A stretch of DNA of 64,000 nt from Cylindrodendrum hubeiense (GCA_014621425.1 JAANBB010000026.1:150782-214781); one strand, 5' to 3'. Counted from the stretch's first letter, positions 11,950-22,449 are shown. The notes: generated by a model from the letters alone, not told the origin. Made by a program: numbers and translations.

Positions 11950-12639
11950 AATTATCATATCTTTAAATATCTAATAGAGAAGTTATATTGAGTATTATTA
12001 CACGAGGGTTGTGTTTGTAAAATACTAGGGTGTCGCAAACACCGCACAAAGAACGGTAAACAAGGGCTAAGCAACACCCATTCTCCTTTGTCTCCCACTC
12101 TTCTCTAGGGCCAATGAATATATGTCCTATCCTTCCAAGTCATGATGAATTATTTCAGCCGAGTCGCCAAAAGAAAGCGCATGGCGTTAGATGTTCAGCG
12201 AAAACACCACTATTTGTGGAGTATCAATAACTCTCAGCTAATACGTGAAACTCAAGATCATGGCTCATAACCAATCTCACTTTCTATTAGGGAAGAATCA
12301 AGCCCGTAATTATGGCTTTGGCCACTAAAATTGGATGGCATTGGCGTATTACCAGCAAAAGGTAGCTGAGTCTGAGTCCACCGACTGTTTTTTATCCGAG
12401 ACCCAGTCTAAATTGGCAAAACAAAATTCCGCGGCAGAACAAAACTCCGGCAGAATATAACTCCGCCGCTCAGTCAAACCGTTTCGGCCCTAGGTTAGGT
12501 ACGTACTGAAAGGCTTGTAGTGGAAACTTTTGTAGCAATGCGTATGACGTCCTCGACTCGATTGAATTGGGAATGAACAACATCGAAAATTAGCTGTGGA
12601 CTGCGCAGACAGCACATGGAATCCTAGCGGGGCCAGAAA
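11950..12639. other. Intergenic: promoter of the quinate/shikimate dehydrogenase gene
   Basis: This 690-bp stretch contains three imperfect copies of a unit near GGCARAACAAAACTCCG at about 12415-12467, listed separately. I found no palindrome of the GGATAA-N4-TTATCC kind expected for a QutA-type activator, although half-sites such as TTATCC occur. Confidence 0.4.
12415..12467. repeat. Three degenerate 16-19 bp direct repeats upstream of the quinate dehydrogenase gene
   Basis: Successive units read GGCAAAACAAAATTCC, GGCAGAACAAAACTCC and GGCAGAATATAACTCC, separated by 1-3 bases. They lie about 170-225 bp before the ATG at 12640. They could be operator sites or a simple low-complexity expansion. 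Confidence 0.5.
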
Positions 12640-13643
12640 ATGCCTTCACCAGCTTATCCTTCTGGGGACTCCCTTGCGCTTCACGAAGTGTCTCAGCTTG
12701 ATCGTCACGGCTACGTATTTGGCGAGAAGATCGCTCACTCATTGGCCCCATTCCTTCACAATATCGTCTTTCAAGACCTTGGTTTAAGATGGGGACAAGT
12801 TCGACTCGACTCTGCAGACATTCCAAAGTTCATAGAGCTAGCTCGTGATCGGAACTTTTTTGGTACAAGACCTTAAGCCCTCCTCATTGGAATCGACTAA
12901 CAGGTTATCCTAAAGGAGCGGCTATCACCATGCCAAACAAGGTGGCAATTATGCCGTATCTGGACGAGTTGACGGAAGAGTGCAGAGATATTGGCGCTTG
13001 CAATACTCTTTTCATCCGAGAAGAGAATGGACGCCGAATCTTCTGCGGGACTAATACAGACGCGATCGGCATCCGGGAAGCTTTTTATAAAAACGTACAA
13101 GAACCGGATCGATTTTTTCACAACCGCCCAGCCCTCGTCATCGGTGGTGGGGGTGCAGCACGCAGTGCTGTCTATGCCCTGGGGAAATGGATGAGAGTCA
13201 CGACAATCTACCTTGTGAACCGCGATGAAAGCGAGGCGAAGGCTGTCATTAACGACTGCTCTAAGAGCGGCTACGGCGCATCTCTGCTGCATGTAAAAAC
13301 TGCATCACAGGTGACCGGTCTTGAAGCTCCAGGTGCCATTGTTGCCTGTATTCCGAATTTTGAACCACAAACCCAACAAGAGATTTTGGCACGAGAAATC
13401 AATGAGGCATTTTTGGACAAGGAGCGTAAGGGTGTTATCTTAGAGATGTGTTATAATCCGACACCGTTTACGCATCTTGAAGCCTCGGCTAGAGGGAAGG
13501 GATGGCAGGTGATTCTCGGTACAGAGGCTCTGGTCTGGCAGGGAATTGAACAAGACAAGTATTGGACTCAAATGCCAATTGATGAAGTGGTCCAGCGCAA
13601 GGTCCAACTTGCAGTAGCAGAGAAGGTTATTTCACGCAGCTAG
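12640..13643 (+). CDS. qutB: Quinate/shikimate 5-dehydrogenase
   Basis: There are two exons, 12640-12862 and 12916-13643, giving 316 aa. The 53-nt intron begins GTACAAG and has its CTAAC branch point about 14 bases before the acceptor AAAG. The join reads [17 protein letters not shown] nearer acceptor at 12903 would give a 41-nt intron and insert four residues, and is less likely. The substrate-binding half has [10 protein letters not shown] and TMPNK with the conserved Lys, then DIGACNTL. The NAD(P) loop is [16 protein letters not shown], followed by LVNRDESEA. The enzyme converts quinate to 3-dehydroquinate and/or dehydroshikimate to shikimate. The presence of activator, repressor and catabolic dehydroquinase genes beside it supports the catabolic role. 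The symbol is by role and family, not by verified orthology. Confidence 0.85.
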
Positions 13644-14127
13644 TCTACAATCACCTTGAAATGGCAGCATTCGTGTCGACAAGATCAAGTAGCCCACAGG
13701 GTCAGCTGAGATAGCCACGGGACCTTTGTCATAGCTGACAAGGAACCTATTTTGTTTAGATAAATACTACTCGATGGTTTGCTCACTTGGGGCTATTATT
13801 CTTTGATCCAAACATGCAGAGAAATTTTAGTTGCTACTGCATCTGGCTGTGTAACACTTTGTGCTGTGAAGATCTTAGTTCCAGCAAGGAATTGAAGTAC
13901 TCTACCACCCGGGGACAAAGTTAAATTGGTTGCATCCTCCTACTTCAGGCACAATTTGTTCCGGGACTCTCCTCATTGAGAACCCACACAGCCCATTCCA
14001 GGGATGTAATGATATTCCACGATACGGATACTAAGAACTGGGTGGAGGTGGGCGCAGACATCATAATAGGTATTCATTCTACTCTATTGATCAATTTCCG
14101 ATCCAGTGACACCTATTAATGCAGCCC
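13644..14127. other. Intergenic between convergent genes
   Basis: This 484-bp stretch separates the 3' ends of the dehydrogenase and the QutA-like activator. It should hold both polyadenylation regions. I see no gene or strong element. Confidence 0.4.
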
Positions 14128-16389
14128 TTAGGCCCCAAAATCTTTGAGAAACATCTCCCCTAAGTCATATCCAGGCACAAACCCCAAGTTTGACATGAAT
14201 TGCGAGTTTGCGTCTGTTATGTTCGCATAGTCAATAGTTCCGAGCTCTTCTAGGATAGAGTTGTATTCTGTCTGCTGATTTATTCCAAGGTTCTCGCAAA
14301 AAGAGCTACCAGGCTCTTCGCCAGGAGTAGGAGAACGCGGGGGTCTTTGAGGCATCGGGGCTGGCTGAGATCTTCTGAGACTGGCAGTGTTTGCTGCGTA
14401 TCCTTGTCGGCTAGAAGTAAACGAGAGTCGGTTCCGGGTGTCTGAAAAGTTAACTCGTTCTTGTGCATTGTGGCATTCTTGCGTTCCTGCTGTATCGCGC
14501 ACGACGATTGAATCTGCGGTTTCAGGTGTTAATGACGTTTCCGTGATCCGGCTAGCGTCGACTCCAGGCTCTGTTATTTGATCCGGGGCGGGACGACTAT
14601 TTTTAGGCGTATCAGGCGACCAAACGCCTTGAAGAGAGTCCATAGCTGTCTTCCATCTGGTCTTTTCCTCTTCATACATGCGTTCGCCCTGTTGGGATCG
14701 ACGTGTTATCTCCATAAGTGTAATTATTAATGGCGGCGTTCCAAAGGAGCCAATTTCATCTATACACAACTCGACAAGCTCCAAGAGATTCGAAAGAAGA
14801 GCTGGCCTAGGTCTAGGCGCCAGACCAATACTTATTGTCAAGAACACAGCTTGGACTAGAAATGCCGATGGGACTGTGGGGGTCAGCCCCCCAAAGAGCA
14901 AGGAATTGCAAAATGAGAACCGAGTATCGAGACTTTTCAACAAGTCCTCAGGCGTCGTCTTCTGGGAATCAGGACTTCTCACCCAGAGCTGAGAAAAAGT
15001 ATATAGTTGCCGGAATGCGTCAATTGGTAATAAAGAAGTATGACAAGGTGTGGCTTGTCGCGGGCCTAAAAGCGGAGTCCAATTCCGAGCTGTGTTGACG
15101 GAGTCCGCAAATGTGTCTGTTGGCAGAAGAAAGCGACCAGATACGACCATCTCCGGCCTCCCAAGGTATAGCGATATAATAGTATCCAGTATGAGTGAGG
15201 CAGCTAATACTCGAGATAGATGGCAGGGAATGGCGTGACTGTCTTGTCTAGTTGAAGTACTGGGTGTGGAGGACACCGCACTCAGGGCGAGACGTGATGC
15301 TTTTCCAATGAGGAGCCATGCTTCTACCTCGTTCCTTTGACCCAATCGAATCAATGATTGGAGTAATATAGAAGATATATAAGCCGCCTCCAAGTTTTGC
15401 TGATTGGCCGCGATTAGGTCGCAACTGGTGGAGAATATCTTGTTCGGGGAGAGGCTCCCGTTGAGAGAAGTAGGTGACGCGGCATCTTGGAACGATGCAA
15501 CCGCCAGGACAGCCCATAGTTGAGCGTGCAAAGCAGATGAGTCAGAGGGATTAAGGTCGAGGCCTTTAGCTGGGTATAATGATGCGGTTCTGATGACAGA
15601 ATCGCGTTCAATTATGGGAAGCCAGCAGGAAGTGTAGGCAAAGTATACGTCAACAAGCCCATTCCAGTTAGTCGGTAGGATGAGACGCCTATATTTTGGC
15701 ATAACATGTGAACATTGGTCAGATTGGAGGGGATCCATTCTCGTTGGTGGATCAATCTGAGAAGGATCTGTTTCTGGTGCATTCGGAGGAGACTGTTGCG
15801 GGTTTTCTGGGTAGGTGTCCTCTTGCTGCTCAGATTCGTCAACTGATGTAGCTCTTTCCGGCCTTTCCTCGCCAGAGATGATCCTCCCGATATCCTTGTA
15901 GACGGAGCTCTTGCTCCATCGTCGGTAGAGTCGACCACCGGCCTCATCCTTGCTCACCAACATTCGGGCCCCGTCTGCGCCCCCATTTTGAGTCAATAGA
16001 CGATGCAGGGCAGACTCGGAGTCTGGATATTGCTTGAACAGCCAACCGATGGCCACCTCAATGGACTTTAAGTACCCCGACGGTACGCCTCTCTTGCGGG
16101 ACGCATGAGTGTAGGAACAGCTCCGGTCCTGTATTACACATGTCCCACAGCGAGGACGGTCTCCATCGCATTTGGCCTTGGCCATGCGGCACGAGTCACA
16201 GGCAATAGAGACTCTCTGTCGTTTGCTGGGAGTCGAGGAAGCCGTATCACCACGGGAGTCGTCCTGGTCATCCCCACTGCTCCGTGTTCTCCTGCGGGCC
16301 ATAATGGGCATCGCAGGGTGAGATTGGATGTTGGTCAGGGGTGGCCCGGGCCACAAAATGCATGGGAGCTTGGTTGTAGAGGAAATCAA
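14128..16389 (-). CDS. qutA: Zn2Cys6 activator of quinate utilisation (QutA/QA-1F-like)
   Basis: This is one continuous frame of 753 aa. The zinc cluster (ACDSCRMAKAKCDGDRPRC, then GTC and RSC) starts at Cys64 and is preceded by the basic KRQRVS. Directly after it come RKRGVPSGYLKSIEVAIGWLF and a region matching ALHRLL...RLYRRW, an arrangement characteristic of QutA and QA-1F as I know them. A long middle-homology region and a Ser/Pro-rich acidic tail follow. Downstream ATGs at codons 27 and 30 (16311, 16302) could be the true start. The protein should act in the nucleus to switch on quinate genes. It is divergent from the repressor gene, which fits the known activator-repressor pairing in which QutR/QA-1S blocks QutA/QA-1F until quinate is present. 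Confidence 0.88.
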   Translation of the reverse strand: MISSTTKLPCILWPGPPLTNIQSHPAMPIMARRRTRSSGDDQDDSRGDTASSTPSKRQRVSIACDSCRMAKAKCDGDRPRCGTCVIQDRSCSYTHASRKRGVPSGYLKSIEVAIGWLFKQYPDSESALHRLLTQNGGADGARMLVSKDEAGGRLYRRWSKSSVYKDIGRIISGEERPERATSVDESEQQEDTYPENPQQSPPNAPETDPSQIDPPTRMDPLQSDQCSHVMPKYRRLILPTNWNGLVDVYFAYTSCWLPIIERDSVIRTASLYPAKGLDLNPSDSSALHAQLWAVLAVASFQDAASPTSLNGSLSPNKIFSTSCDLIAANQQNLEAAYISSILLQSLIRLGQRNEVEAWLLIGKASRLALSAVSSTPSTSTRQDSHAIPCHLSRVLAASLILDTIISLYLGRPEMVVSGRFLLPTDTFADSVNTARNWTPLLGPRQATPCHTSLLPIDAFRQLYTFSQLWVRSPDSQKTTPEDLLKSLDTRFSFCNSLLFGGLTPTVPSAFLVQAVFLTISIGLAPRPRPALLSNLLELVELCIDEIGSFGTPPLIITLMEITRRSQQGERMYEEEKTRWKTAMDSLQGVWSPDTPKNSRPAPDQITEPGVDASRITETSLTPETADSIVVRDTAGTQECHNAQERVNFSDTRNRLSFTSSRQGYAANTASLRRSQPAPMPQRPPRSPTPGEEPGSSFCENLGINQQTEYNSILEELGTIDYANITDANSQFMSNLGFVPGYDLGEMFLKDFGA

Positions 16390-16694
16390 GCGATTAGGAC
16401 CTTGCCAAACATTGTTTTATTCTGTTTGACCCATGGCGAGCGACCGGCGAAGGAATCGACACGGCTGCAAGCCAATGACGAGCGACCGAAAGTCGGGTAA
16501 AGTACCAGCCGGATCGCCAAGAGGGGGTTAGTTCTGGATGAGTGGAGGCTAGTCTTTTTCCGAGGCGTCACACGACTCAAGGCTAATGGCGAGGCCGTGG
16601 CAATCGCCGACTCAAATCTCTTCGTCGCTGCTCAATCGCCCGGTTCAAAACAACTGGACCTGATCGATGCGTTGAACTTGCAATCAATCAAATT
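16390..16694. promoter_or_regulatory. Shared divergent promoter of the QutA-like activator and QutR-like repressor
   Basis: Only about 305 bp separate the two start codons (slightly more if the downstream ATGs are used), so both regulators must share control DNA. No GGATAA-N4-TTATCC-type palindrome is seen within it by eye. Confidence 0.55.
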
Positions 16695-19367
16695 ATGGCC
16701 GGCATCAAGAGGCCCGTGGAAGCCATGCTTGGCCATGAGGGAGCTCCATCACTCGCTCGCTGCAGAAACAGCATCAGCAACACCCAGATCCACTCTGTGA
16801 CGATGGGCGGCTCGACGATAACGGATCGACTGTCTGCAGCCACACAGGCCGAGCCTCAACCTGTCGCTGCCCGTACGCCTACGTCTACGCCTGCATTACC
16901 TGTGTTGACTAGGAAGCCGCTCCCTGAATTCAGCTCCGATGCTTCCTTGGTTCTCGTCGGCATTCGCGGCGCCGGCAAGTCTACTCTCGCCATCATGGCA
17001 TCTTCTGTCACCAACAGAAAGGTCATCGACCTGGAAACTGCCTTTCACTCTGCTTCTGGTACCACCAGTGCAGATTACAAGACGAAACACGGCTCAGCCG
17101 CGTGCGATACGCAACAGGCCAAAGTACTCAACAATCTTCTCCACCGCCACTCTACCGGCTGTGTTCTGGTTTGCTCTTGGATAAGTAGCACAATCCAGAG
17201 TCTATTGCAGAAATTCTCAGAAACCCATCCCGTCATTCACATTGTCCGGGAGGCCGATGCAATTGAAAAGCTCTTCAATATCAGCGACAAGGGCAAGGTG
17301 TGGGATCTGCTTCGCTTAAGCAGCGCAATCTTCCGGACATGTACGAACTTTGAGTTCTTCAATGCCTCGGAAAGGGCCGCCATGTTTCAAGAACCTTCTT
17401 CATCCATGCCACCGAACCCAAGAACTTCCACTCCATGTCTGGCATTGAAGCGTACTGAACGGCAATTTCTGAAATTCCTATCCTTGATATTTCCCCCCAG
17501 CGCCCTTTCCTTTATCGAGCCCGCACTACCTTTGACAAAAATTGCTATAGAGGAACGTCGCTTTACATATGCTACATCTATTCCATTATCTGATATTTTG
17601 GAATCAAGGATCGACGTGGAAAAATGTATATCTGGCGCAGATGCAATTCAAATCACAGTTGATGGCCTCGAAAAACGACTGAAGACTCATCCTAAACCGA
17701 TGACTCGGGTCGGTGATCTGAGCGTTAGACTCGCAGATGATATTACAAGAGGCATTAGCAAAGCTCGGCGGAATACGATACTGCCCATCATACTTGATAT
17801 CCCTTTACCAGATGTCGCTGAAGAGGAGTTGGTTCAGCTCTACCTCAATCTGATTCAGCATGCGACACGACTTGCCCCGGAGATGATAACAGTCGATCTA
17901 CGGCTAGATGACCGCCACATATCCAAACTTCTAATTTCTCGCAAGCGGTCAAAGGCTATTGGAAGTTGTGTTATCGAGAGAGAACCTCCACCCTGGGATT
18001 CCCCAATCTGGCTTTCATGGTACGAGAAAGCAAGGAGATTAGGCTGTCATCTTGCGAGACTGATCCGACCAGCACTGTCAATTGATGACAATTTTGATGT
18101 TGGGCTTTTGCGATCCAAAGTTGCGGCTTCACGAGGGCCCAAAATCCCTCTGACAGCATACAACTCAGGCGCACTAGGGCGGACGTCAGCTTCGTTCAAT
18201 CATGTTCTCACAGTAGTTGCTCCAGAATCCTCTACCAGTGTTACAGACATAACTACATTGTCACTGGCGCCTGCTATCACTGCCCATGAGGCCACTCAGG
18301 CATTATTCTCATGTTTTATCTACGAGCCCCTAAAGTATTATGTCTTTGGCGCACTTGTGGATTACAGCATGTCCCCGGCAATGCATATGTCCGGGTTCAA
18401 GGCATGCGGCATCTCCCATGATCATCAACCTCATTCTTCATCTTCGGTCCGAGGATTTCAGCACCTGATGGAAGATCCTTCTTTTGGAGGCGCTTCTCTT
18501 GGTCTCCCGTTCAAGATTGAGGTCATCAGCTTAACGCATTCGCTAAGCAGCCATGCTCAGGCAATTGGGGCAGTAAACACCATAATTCCAGTCCGTCATC
18601 TCAATCCAGATGGCTCAATGCCTACGGGAGCCGACTTCTTCCGTGCTGTGAACCGATCGGGACCGATCAAAGCACTTTACGGCGAGAATACTGATTGGGT
18701 GGGAATTCAAGCTTGCATTCGACGTGGTCTCTCCCCTGCTAATGCCATCACATCAAATACTTGTGGTTTGATCATTGGCGCTGGAGGAATGGCTCGTGCT
18801 ACCATCTACGCAATGCTCCAACTTGGGATTAAGAATATTGTCATTTACAACCGAACACCCGAAAATGCGGAAAAGATGATTCTTCACTTTACTCAACTTG
18901 CTGAAAAGAGAGGTTCTGAAATTCTCGATGTCAACCCATCCCGGTTCTTCGTCATACCATCAATTGACTACCAGTGGCCTACAGATTACAGACTACCTAC
19001 TGTTATTGCTTCATGCATTCCGACTCATCGAATTGGGAATACGCCTGCGCCAGACTTTACACTCCCAGAGGCATGGCTCGGAAGCTGCACTGGAGGCATT
19101 GTAATTGATATGGGATACAAAAGTTTGAACACTCCGTTGCTTGCTCAGGTTCGCAAAGAGTCATCGCGAGGTTGGGTTAGCATGGATGGTCTTGATATAT
19201 TGCCAGAACAGGGATTTGCGCAGTTTGAGCTATTCACCGGCCGTCGTGCGCCTCGGAAGATAATGAGACGCGAGGTGCTTCGAACGTACCACGCCAAAGA
19301 TGAATATTCCAACGCAAAGGAATTTCAAGACAGGCTACGGTCTGTTGATAAATGGGACGGTTATTAA
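16695..19367 (+). CDS. qutR: QutR/QA-1S-like quinate repressor (AROM-derived pseudoenzyme)
   Basis: This is one exon of 890 aa; an ATG at 16803 (codon 37) is an alternative start. Three regions match the last three domains of the pentafunctional AROM protein in order: a shikimate-kinase-like domain with an intact P-loop (VLVGIRGAGKST, residues 86-97), a type I dehydroquinase-like domain (about 270-470), and a shikimate-dehydrogenase-like domain (about 540-890, with SMSPAMH, GLPFK, AIGAVNTI and LIIGAGGMARATIYAML). In the dehydroquinase region the catalytic His motif is replaced by IGSCVIERE, so that domain should be inactive, as known for this repressor family. No EPSP synthase or dehydroquinate synthase domain is present. 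The expected role is quinate-sensitive repression through binding the QutA-like activator encoded divergently. Confidence 0.92.
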   Translation: MAGIKRPVEAMLGHEGAPSLARCRNSISNTQIHSVTMGGSTITDRLSAATQAEPQPVAARTPTSTPALPVLTRKPLPEFSSDASLVLVGIRGAGKSTLAIMASSVTNRKVIDLETAFHSASGTTSADYKTKHGSAACDTQQAKVLNNLLHRHSTGCVLVCSWISSTIQSLLQKFSETHPVIHIVREADAIEKLFNISDKGKVWDLLRLSSAIFRTCTNFEFFNASERAAMFQEPSSSMPPNPRTSTPCLALKRTERQFLKFLSLIFPPSALSFIEPALPLTKIAIEERRFTYATSIPLSDILESRIDVEKCISGADAIQITVDGLEKRLKTHPKPMTRVGDLSVRLADDITRGISKARRNTILPIILDIPLPDVAEEELVQLYLNLIQHATRLAPEMITVDLRLDDRHISKLLISRKRSKAIGSCVIEREPPPWDSPIWLSWYEKARRLGCHLARLIRPALSIDDNFDVGLLRSKVAASRGPKIPLTAYNSGALGRTSASFNHVLTVVAPESSTSVTDITTLSLAPAITAHEATQALFSCFIYEPLKYYVFGALVDYSMSPAMHMSGFKACGISHDHQPHSSSSVRGFQHLMEDPSFGGASLGLPFKIEVISLTHSLSSHAQAIGAVNTIIPVRHLNPDGSMPTGADFFRAVNRSGPIKALYGENTDWVGIQACIRRGLSPANAITSNTCGLIIGAGGMARATIYAMLQLGIKNIVIYNRTPENAEKMILHFTQLAEKRGSEILDVNPSRFFVIPSIDYQWPTDYRLPTVIASCIPTHRIGNTPAPDFTLPEAWLGSCTGGIVIDMGYKSLNTPLLAQVRKESSRGWVSMDGLDILPEQGFAQFELFTGRRAPRKIMRREVLRTYHAKDEYSNAKEFQDRLRSVDKWDGY

Positions 19368-20067
19368 ACACAAGAATAATTGTGCTTGAGTAGACAAGTT
19401 ACTTAGGATGTTTGATTAGTTCAGTGAAGTCATTCCGAGAGTAACTCGAAACACATTATCATTACAGATAAAAATAGAGACAGACATGGGTGGTATATTG
19501 AAATGTTCGGAATATACTTATACATTGGAAATTATACGACAATCCGGATTTTCTTTGAGCAAAAATTATATTATGCCGGAATTCCAAGCATGCAGGTACC
19601 CTCTTTTCTTCGTGGTCAACTACCTGACGTTAACTCGGCATCTTTCCGACACGATGAAGAGAAATCAATTAAAGAAATGAAAGATAGGCGGAACATATTC
19701 ATGATTGTTTAAGAGAATAAAAACACAATACAGAATGAACCTTCAATTTCCAGTAAATTAATCCTCAGTGAACGAACACCCGATTTCAGTCCAAGACTGG
19801 ATTAACACCTCGGCACGATCACCTCCCCACTCCGGGAAATGATTACACCGGTTCGGAGAAAGAACACAACATATCTGGACTGCAGATCGAACAGCACGTC
19901 ATACGGACATTAATGTGGAAGTGCACGGGTAGTTATTTAAAGGGCGTGGAAACCCGGCATGGCCTGGCAATGCAATCCGGCAAGAATTACCGCATCACAT
20001 CCAAATATCTATGCAGTCGTCACGACCACGAACTACGCAGACTCAACCATCAACCAAAATCGCAATC
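19368..20067. other. Intergenic: promoter of the dehydroquinase gene
   Basis: This 700-bp region has a possible TATA-like TTATTTAAAG at about 19934, some 130 bp before the chosen ATG. Short ORFs at 19486-19712 have no recognisable features. Confidence 0.4.
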
Positions 20068-20520
20068 ATGGGACGCACTATTCTGCTGATCAATGGACCC
20101 AACCTGAACCTCCTTGGCACGCGTGAGCCGCATATATATGGGAGCACCACTCTTGACGATGTCATCACGGCCGCAAACTCTCAAGCCGCAGAGCTGGATG
20201 TTGTGTTGCACAATTTTCAGTCAAACTATGAAGGTGGAATTGTGGATCGTATCCACCAAGCAAGGGGAAATGTCGATGCCATCATCATAAATCCTGGTGC
20301 ATTCACCCATACCAGTGTGGCCATTCGGGATGCTCTACTAGGTGTAGACATTCCATTTATCGAGATTCATCTCTCAAATCCGCATGCAAGAGAGCCGTTT
20401 CGACACCGCAGCTACCTCTGTGACAAGGCGACAGCAATCATATGTGGAATGGGCGCTCATGGATACTCGGCAGCATTGGAGTTTGCAGCAAAGCACCTGG
20501 AGTCAAAGGGTTTGCTCTAG
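20068..20520 (+). CDS. qutE: Catabolic 3-dehydroquinase, type II
   Basis: This is one exon of 150 aa from the ATG at 20068. The frame opens at an ATG at 20011, but the 19 extra residues look unrelated, and type II enzymes start just before [13 protein letters not shown]. The catalytic Tyr24 lies in [30 protein letters not shown] and FRHRSY supply the Asn, His and Arg residues of the active site. The enzyme dehydrates 3-dehydroquinate to 3-dehydroshikimate and normally forms dodecamers in the cytosol. As a type II enzyme it is distinct from the type I domain of AROM and marks the pathway as catabolic. It is co-directional with the repressor gene. Confidence 0.95.
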   Translation: MGRTILLINGPNLNLLGTREPHIYGSTTLDDVITAANSQAAELDVVLHNFQSNYEGGIVDRIHQARGNVDAIIINPGAFTHTSVAIRDALLGVDIPFIEIHLSNPHAREPFRHRSYLCDKATAIICGMGAHGYSAALEFAAKHLESKGLL

Positions 20521-21447
20521 GGATTCGCTGGTCACTTTGTTGACGGGCAAAGTCAAACATTGTCCCAATCATCGAGCGAGGGGTAAGATAGTCTGATCAT
20601 TAGCATTCAATGCAATTAAGTGCGTGGAAAAAATATCAGAGGGGCCCAAATTCTGATTATTACGGATGTGCACGCCTTCGTATTGGAGAATCAAACATGA
20701 GAAGGTAGACTTGGGACCAGTGTTTTCTTCATCATGCCGTACGAGCTAAGAATAGCATCCGCAATTCTTAATTCTTCAGTGACTGCATCTAGCAATGAGA
20801 GAGTAGCGATGAACTGCGACCCATGTCCTTTACCGTGTTAGCTGACCGTTTCTTTACACAGCTGTGTTGATCATTTGCCCTTTAACGACTGAGAGGTAAA
20901 ATATTGTGCTAAAGCCCGTAAGTACCGGCAATAGATTAAGCCAATTTGCGTATAGAGCCTTGGAATAACTAACCGATATGAGAGCCAGCACACGCAGAGA
21001 CAGCCGGGAGCCCCGCATATGGGACACGGCTTATCCGAATACCCGACCGGTCGAATATGTCATAAGACAGCATGAAATGGACTTGATTCCAGCTTTAATA
21101 TTACTCACATCACTTATGTATTGGTACCTAATGTGAACGAAATTCAAGTTCAGGATGCAACACAGATGACGTCACTCGCTAGATTCGTCAGATTTCAGAT
21201 GGCTCATCACTCGGCCCTCACTAAACACGATGTCATAACACCAATCATTCTGATGCCCTGCAACAGCAACTCTCTAACATTGACAATACGGTTGACACAG
21301 TTTTATCCAACCAACCCAGAAGCAGTCAGTTGTCACAATTCAATGCAAGCGCATGGTCTGGTGGTTCTGTGTGCGACCCGTTTCAAGAAAATAATATGGA
21401 CACACATCGCCAGCGATCTATCTACTCAATTATCACAGTGCATCTAC
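20521..21447. other. Intergenic between convergent genes, about 0.9 kb
   Basis: The ORF at 21121-21465 runs antisense into the end of the PLP enzyme gene and has no domain features. A TGACGTCA palindrome lies at 21167-21174 but is not near a start codon. Nothing else is recognised. Confidence 0.4.
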
Positions 21448-22389
21448 CTATTCCGATGTGAATAACCCGCCACGCATATATTTCAGACCTGTATCACAGG
21501 CTACAGTCACAACAGTCTTTTCAGGGCCGAGCCTCCCAGCCAAGGCAATGGCAGCCACAACGTTTAACCCAGTTGAGGTCCCAACCAGTATCCCTTCCTC
21601 CTTTGCCAGTCGTCGACACATGATGCGCGCCTCAACTTCAGAGACTGCCCACGCCTCATCATACGACTTTTTGTCCAGTAACGGAGGCACAAAGCCGATT
21701 CCAATGCCTTCGACGCCATGGGTTCCAGCTCGGCCTTCAGTGATGATGGGTGCAGACCCGGGTTCAAGGATGATCACTCGGCACTCCGGCCATGTAGATT
21801 TAAGCACCTTCGAAACACCCATGACCATACCTGCACCACCAACAGCGCCACAAAAGCCGTCAATACCGCCAGGGAGTTGCTCGACAAGTTCGCGACCAAG
21901 GCTCTCATATCCAACCAAAACGTCTTGGTTATTAAACTGGTCTGCAAGGTAGCAGCCATCCTGGGATGCGATCTCTCTTGCTCGCTCCCTCATTGATGGA
22001 ATCAAGTCTGATGTGATTTTCCCGGTGGGACTCTTAATCAGTTCGACGGTAGATCCAAATGCTGACATGGTAAGGAGTTTTTCCTGTGCAAATGCATCAG
22101 AGGATACTACCCGAAAGGCATAGCCCTTGATCGCGCAGACAAAGGCCAACGACGAACCAGTGCTCCCACCAGTAGCCTCAACTACTGTCATACCGGGCCG
22201 AAGATCACCCCGGCGTTCGGCCTCTTCGATTATGGATCGCGCCATTCGATCCTTGTAGGACCCTGTCGGGTTTAAGCTCTCAAGTTTGATGAAGACTCGT
22301 GCGTGGCCATCTGGAACAACACGTTGCAGTTGTAGACATTGGGTATTCCCGATGGTGTCAAGCACATTGTCAACCGGTGATGGAACCAT
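21448..22389 (-). CDS. Cysteine synthase/cystathionine beta-synthase family PLP enzyme
   Basis: This is one exon. The frame opens at 22449 (333 aa), but the start at 22389 (313 aa, MVPSPVDNVLDTIGNT) fits the fold-type II PLP family better. The PLP lysine is Lys46 in NPTGSYKDRMA. The phosphate-cradle loop is ATGGSTGSS, and a C-terminal GIGIGFVPPLLDK follows, typical of the family. Members make cysteine, cystathionine or related beta-substituted amino acids from serine derivatives. There is no regulatory CBS domain and no mitochondrial-type N-terminal extension is obvious. The exact reaction cannot be read. It lies convergent with the dehydroquinase gene, and no metabolic link to quinate is known to me. 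Confidence 0.88.
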   Translation of the reverse strand: MVPSPVDNVLDTIGNTQCLQLQRVVPDGHARVFIKLESLNPTGSYKDRMARSIIEEAERRGDLRPGMTVVEATGGSTGSSLAFVCAIKGYAFRVVSSDAFAQEKLLTMSAFGSTVELIKSPTGKITSDLIPSMRERAREIASQDGCYLADQFNNQDVLVGYESLGRELVEQLPGGIDGFCGAVGGAGMVMGVSKVLKSTWPECRVIILEPGSAPIITEGRAGTHGVEGIGIGFVPPLLDKKSYDEAWAVSEVEARIMCRRLAKEEGILVGTSTGLNVVAAIALAGRLGPEKTVVTVACDTGLKYMRGGLFTSE

Positions 22390-22449
22390 GGTGTTTATGA
22401 TGCCAAACTGTCGCTGGATCCCCAGGCAAAATTTAACTTGATTCGACAA

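Noticed and set aside
12863..12903. A 41-nt intron in the quinate dehydrogenase gene with its acceptor at 12903
   Set aside because: Shorter than the other introns here, and its branch-like CTAAC would overlap the acceptor; the 53-nt alternative ending at 12915 gives a better family match.
9000..20067. QutA-type GGATAA-N4-TTATCC palindromes in the quinate promoters
   Set aside because: Only isolated half-sites were seen by eye; no full site could be supported.
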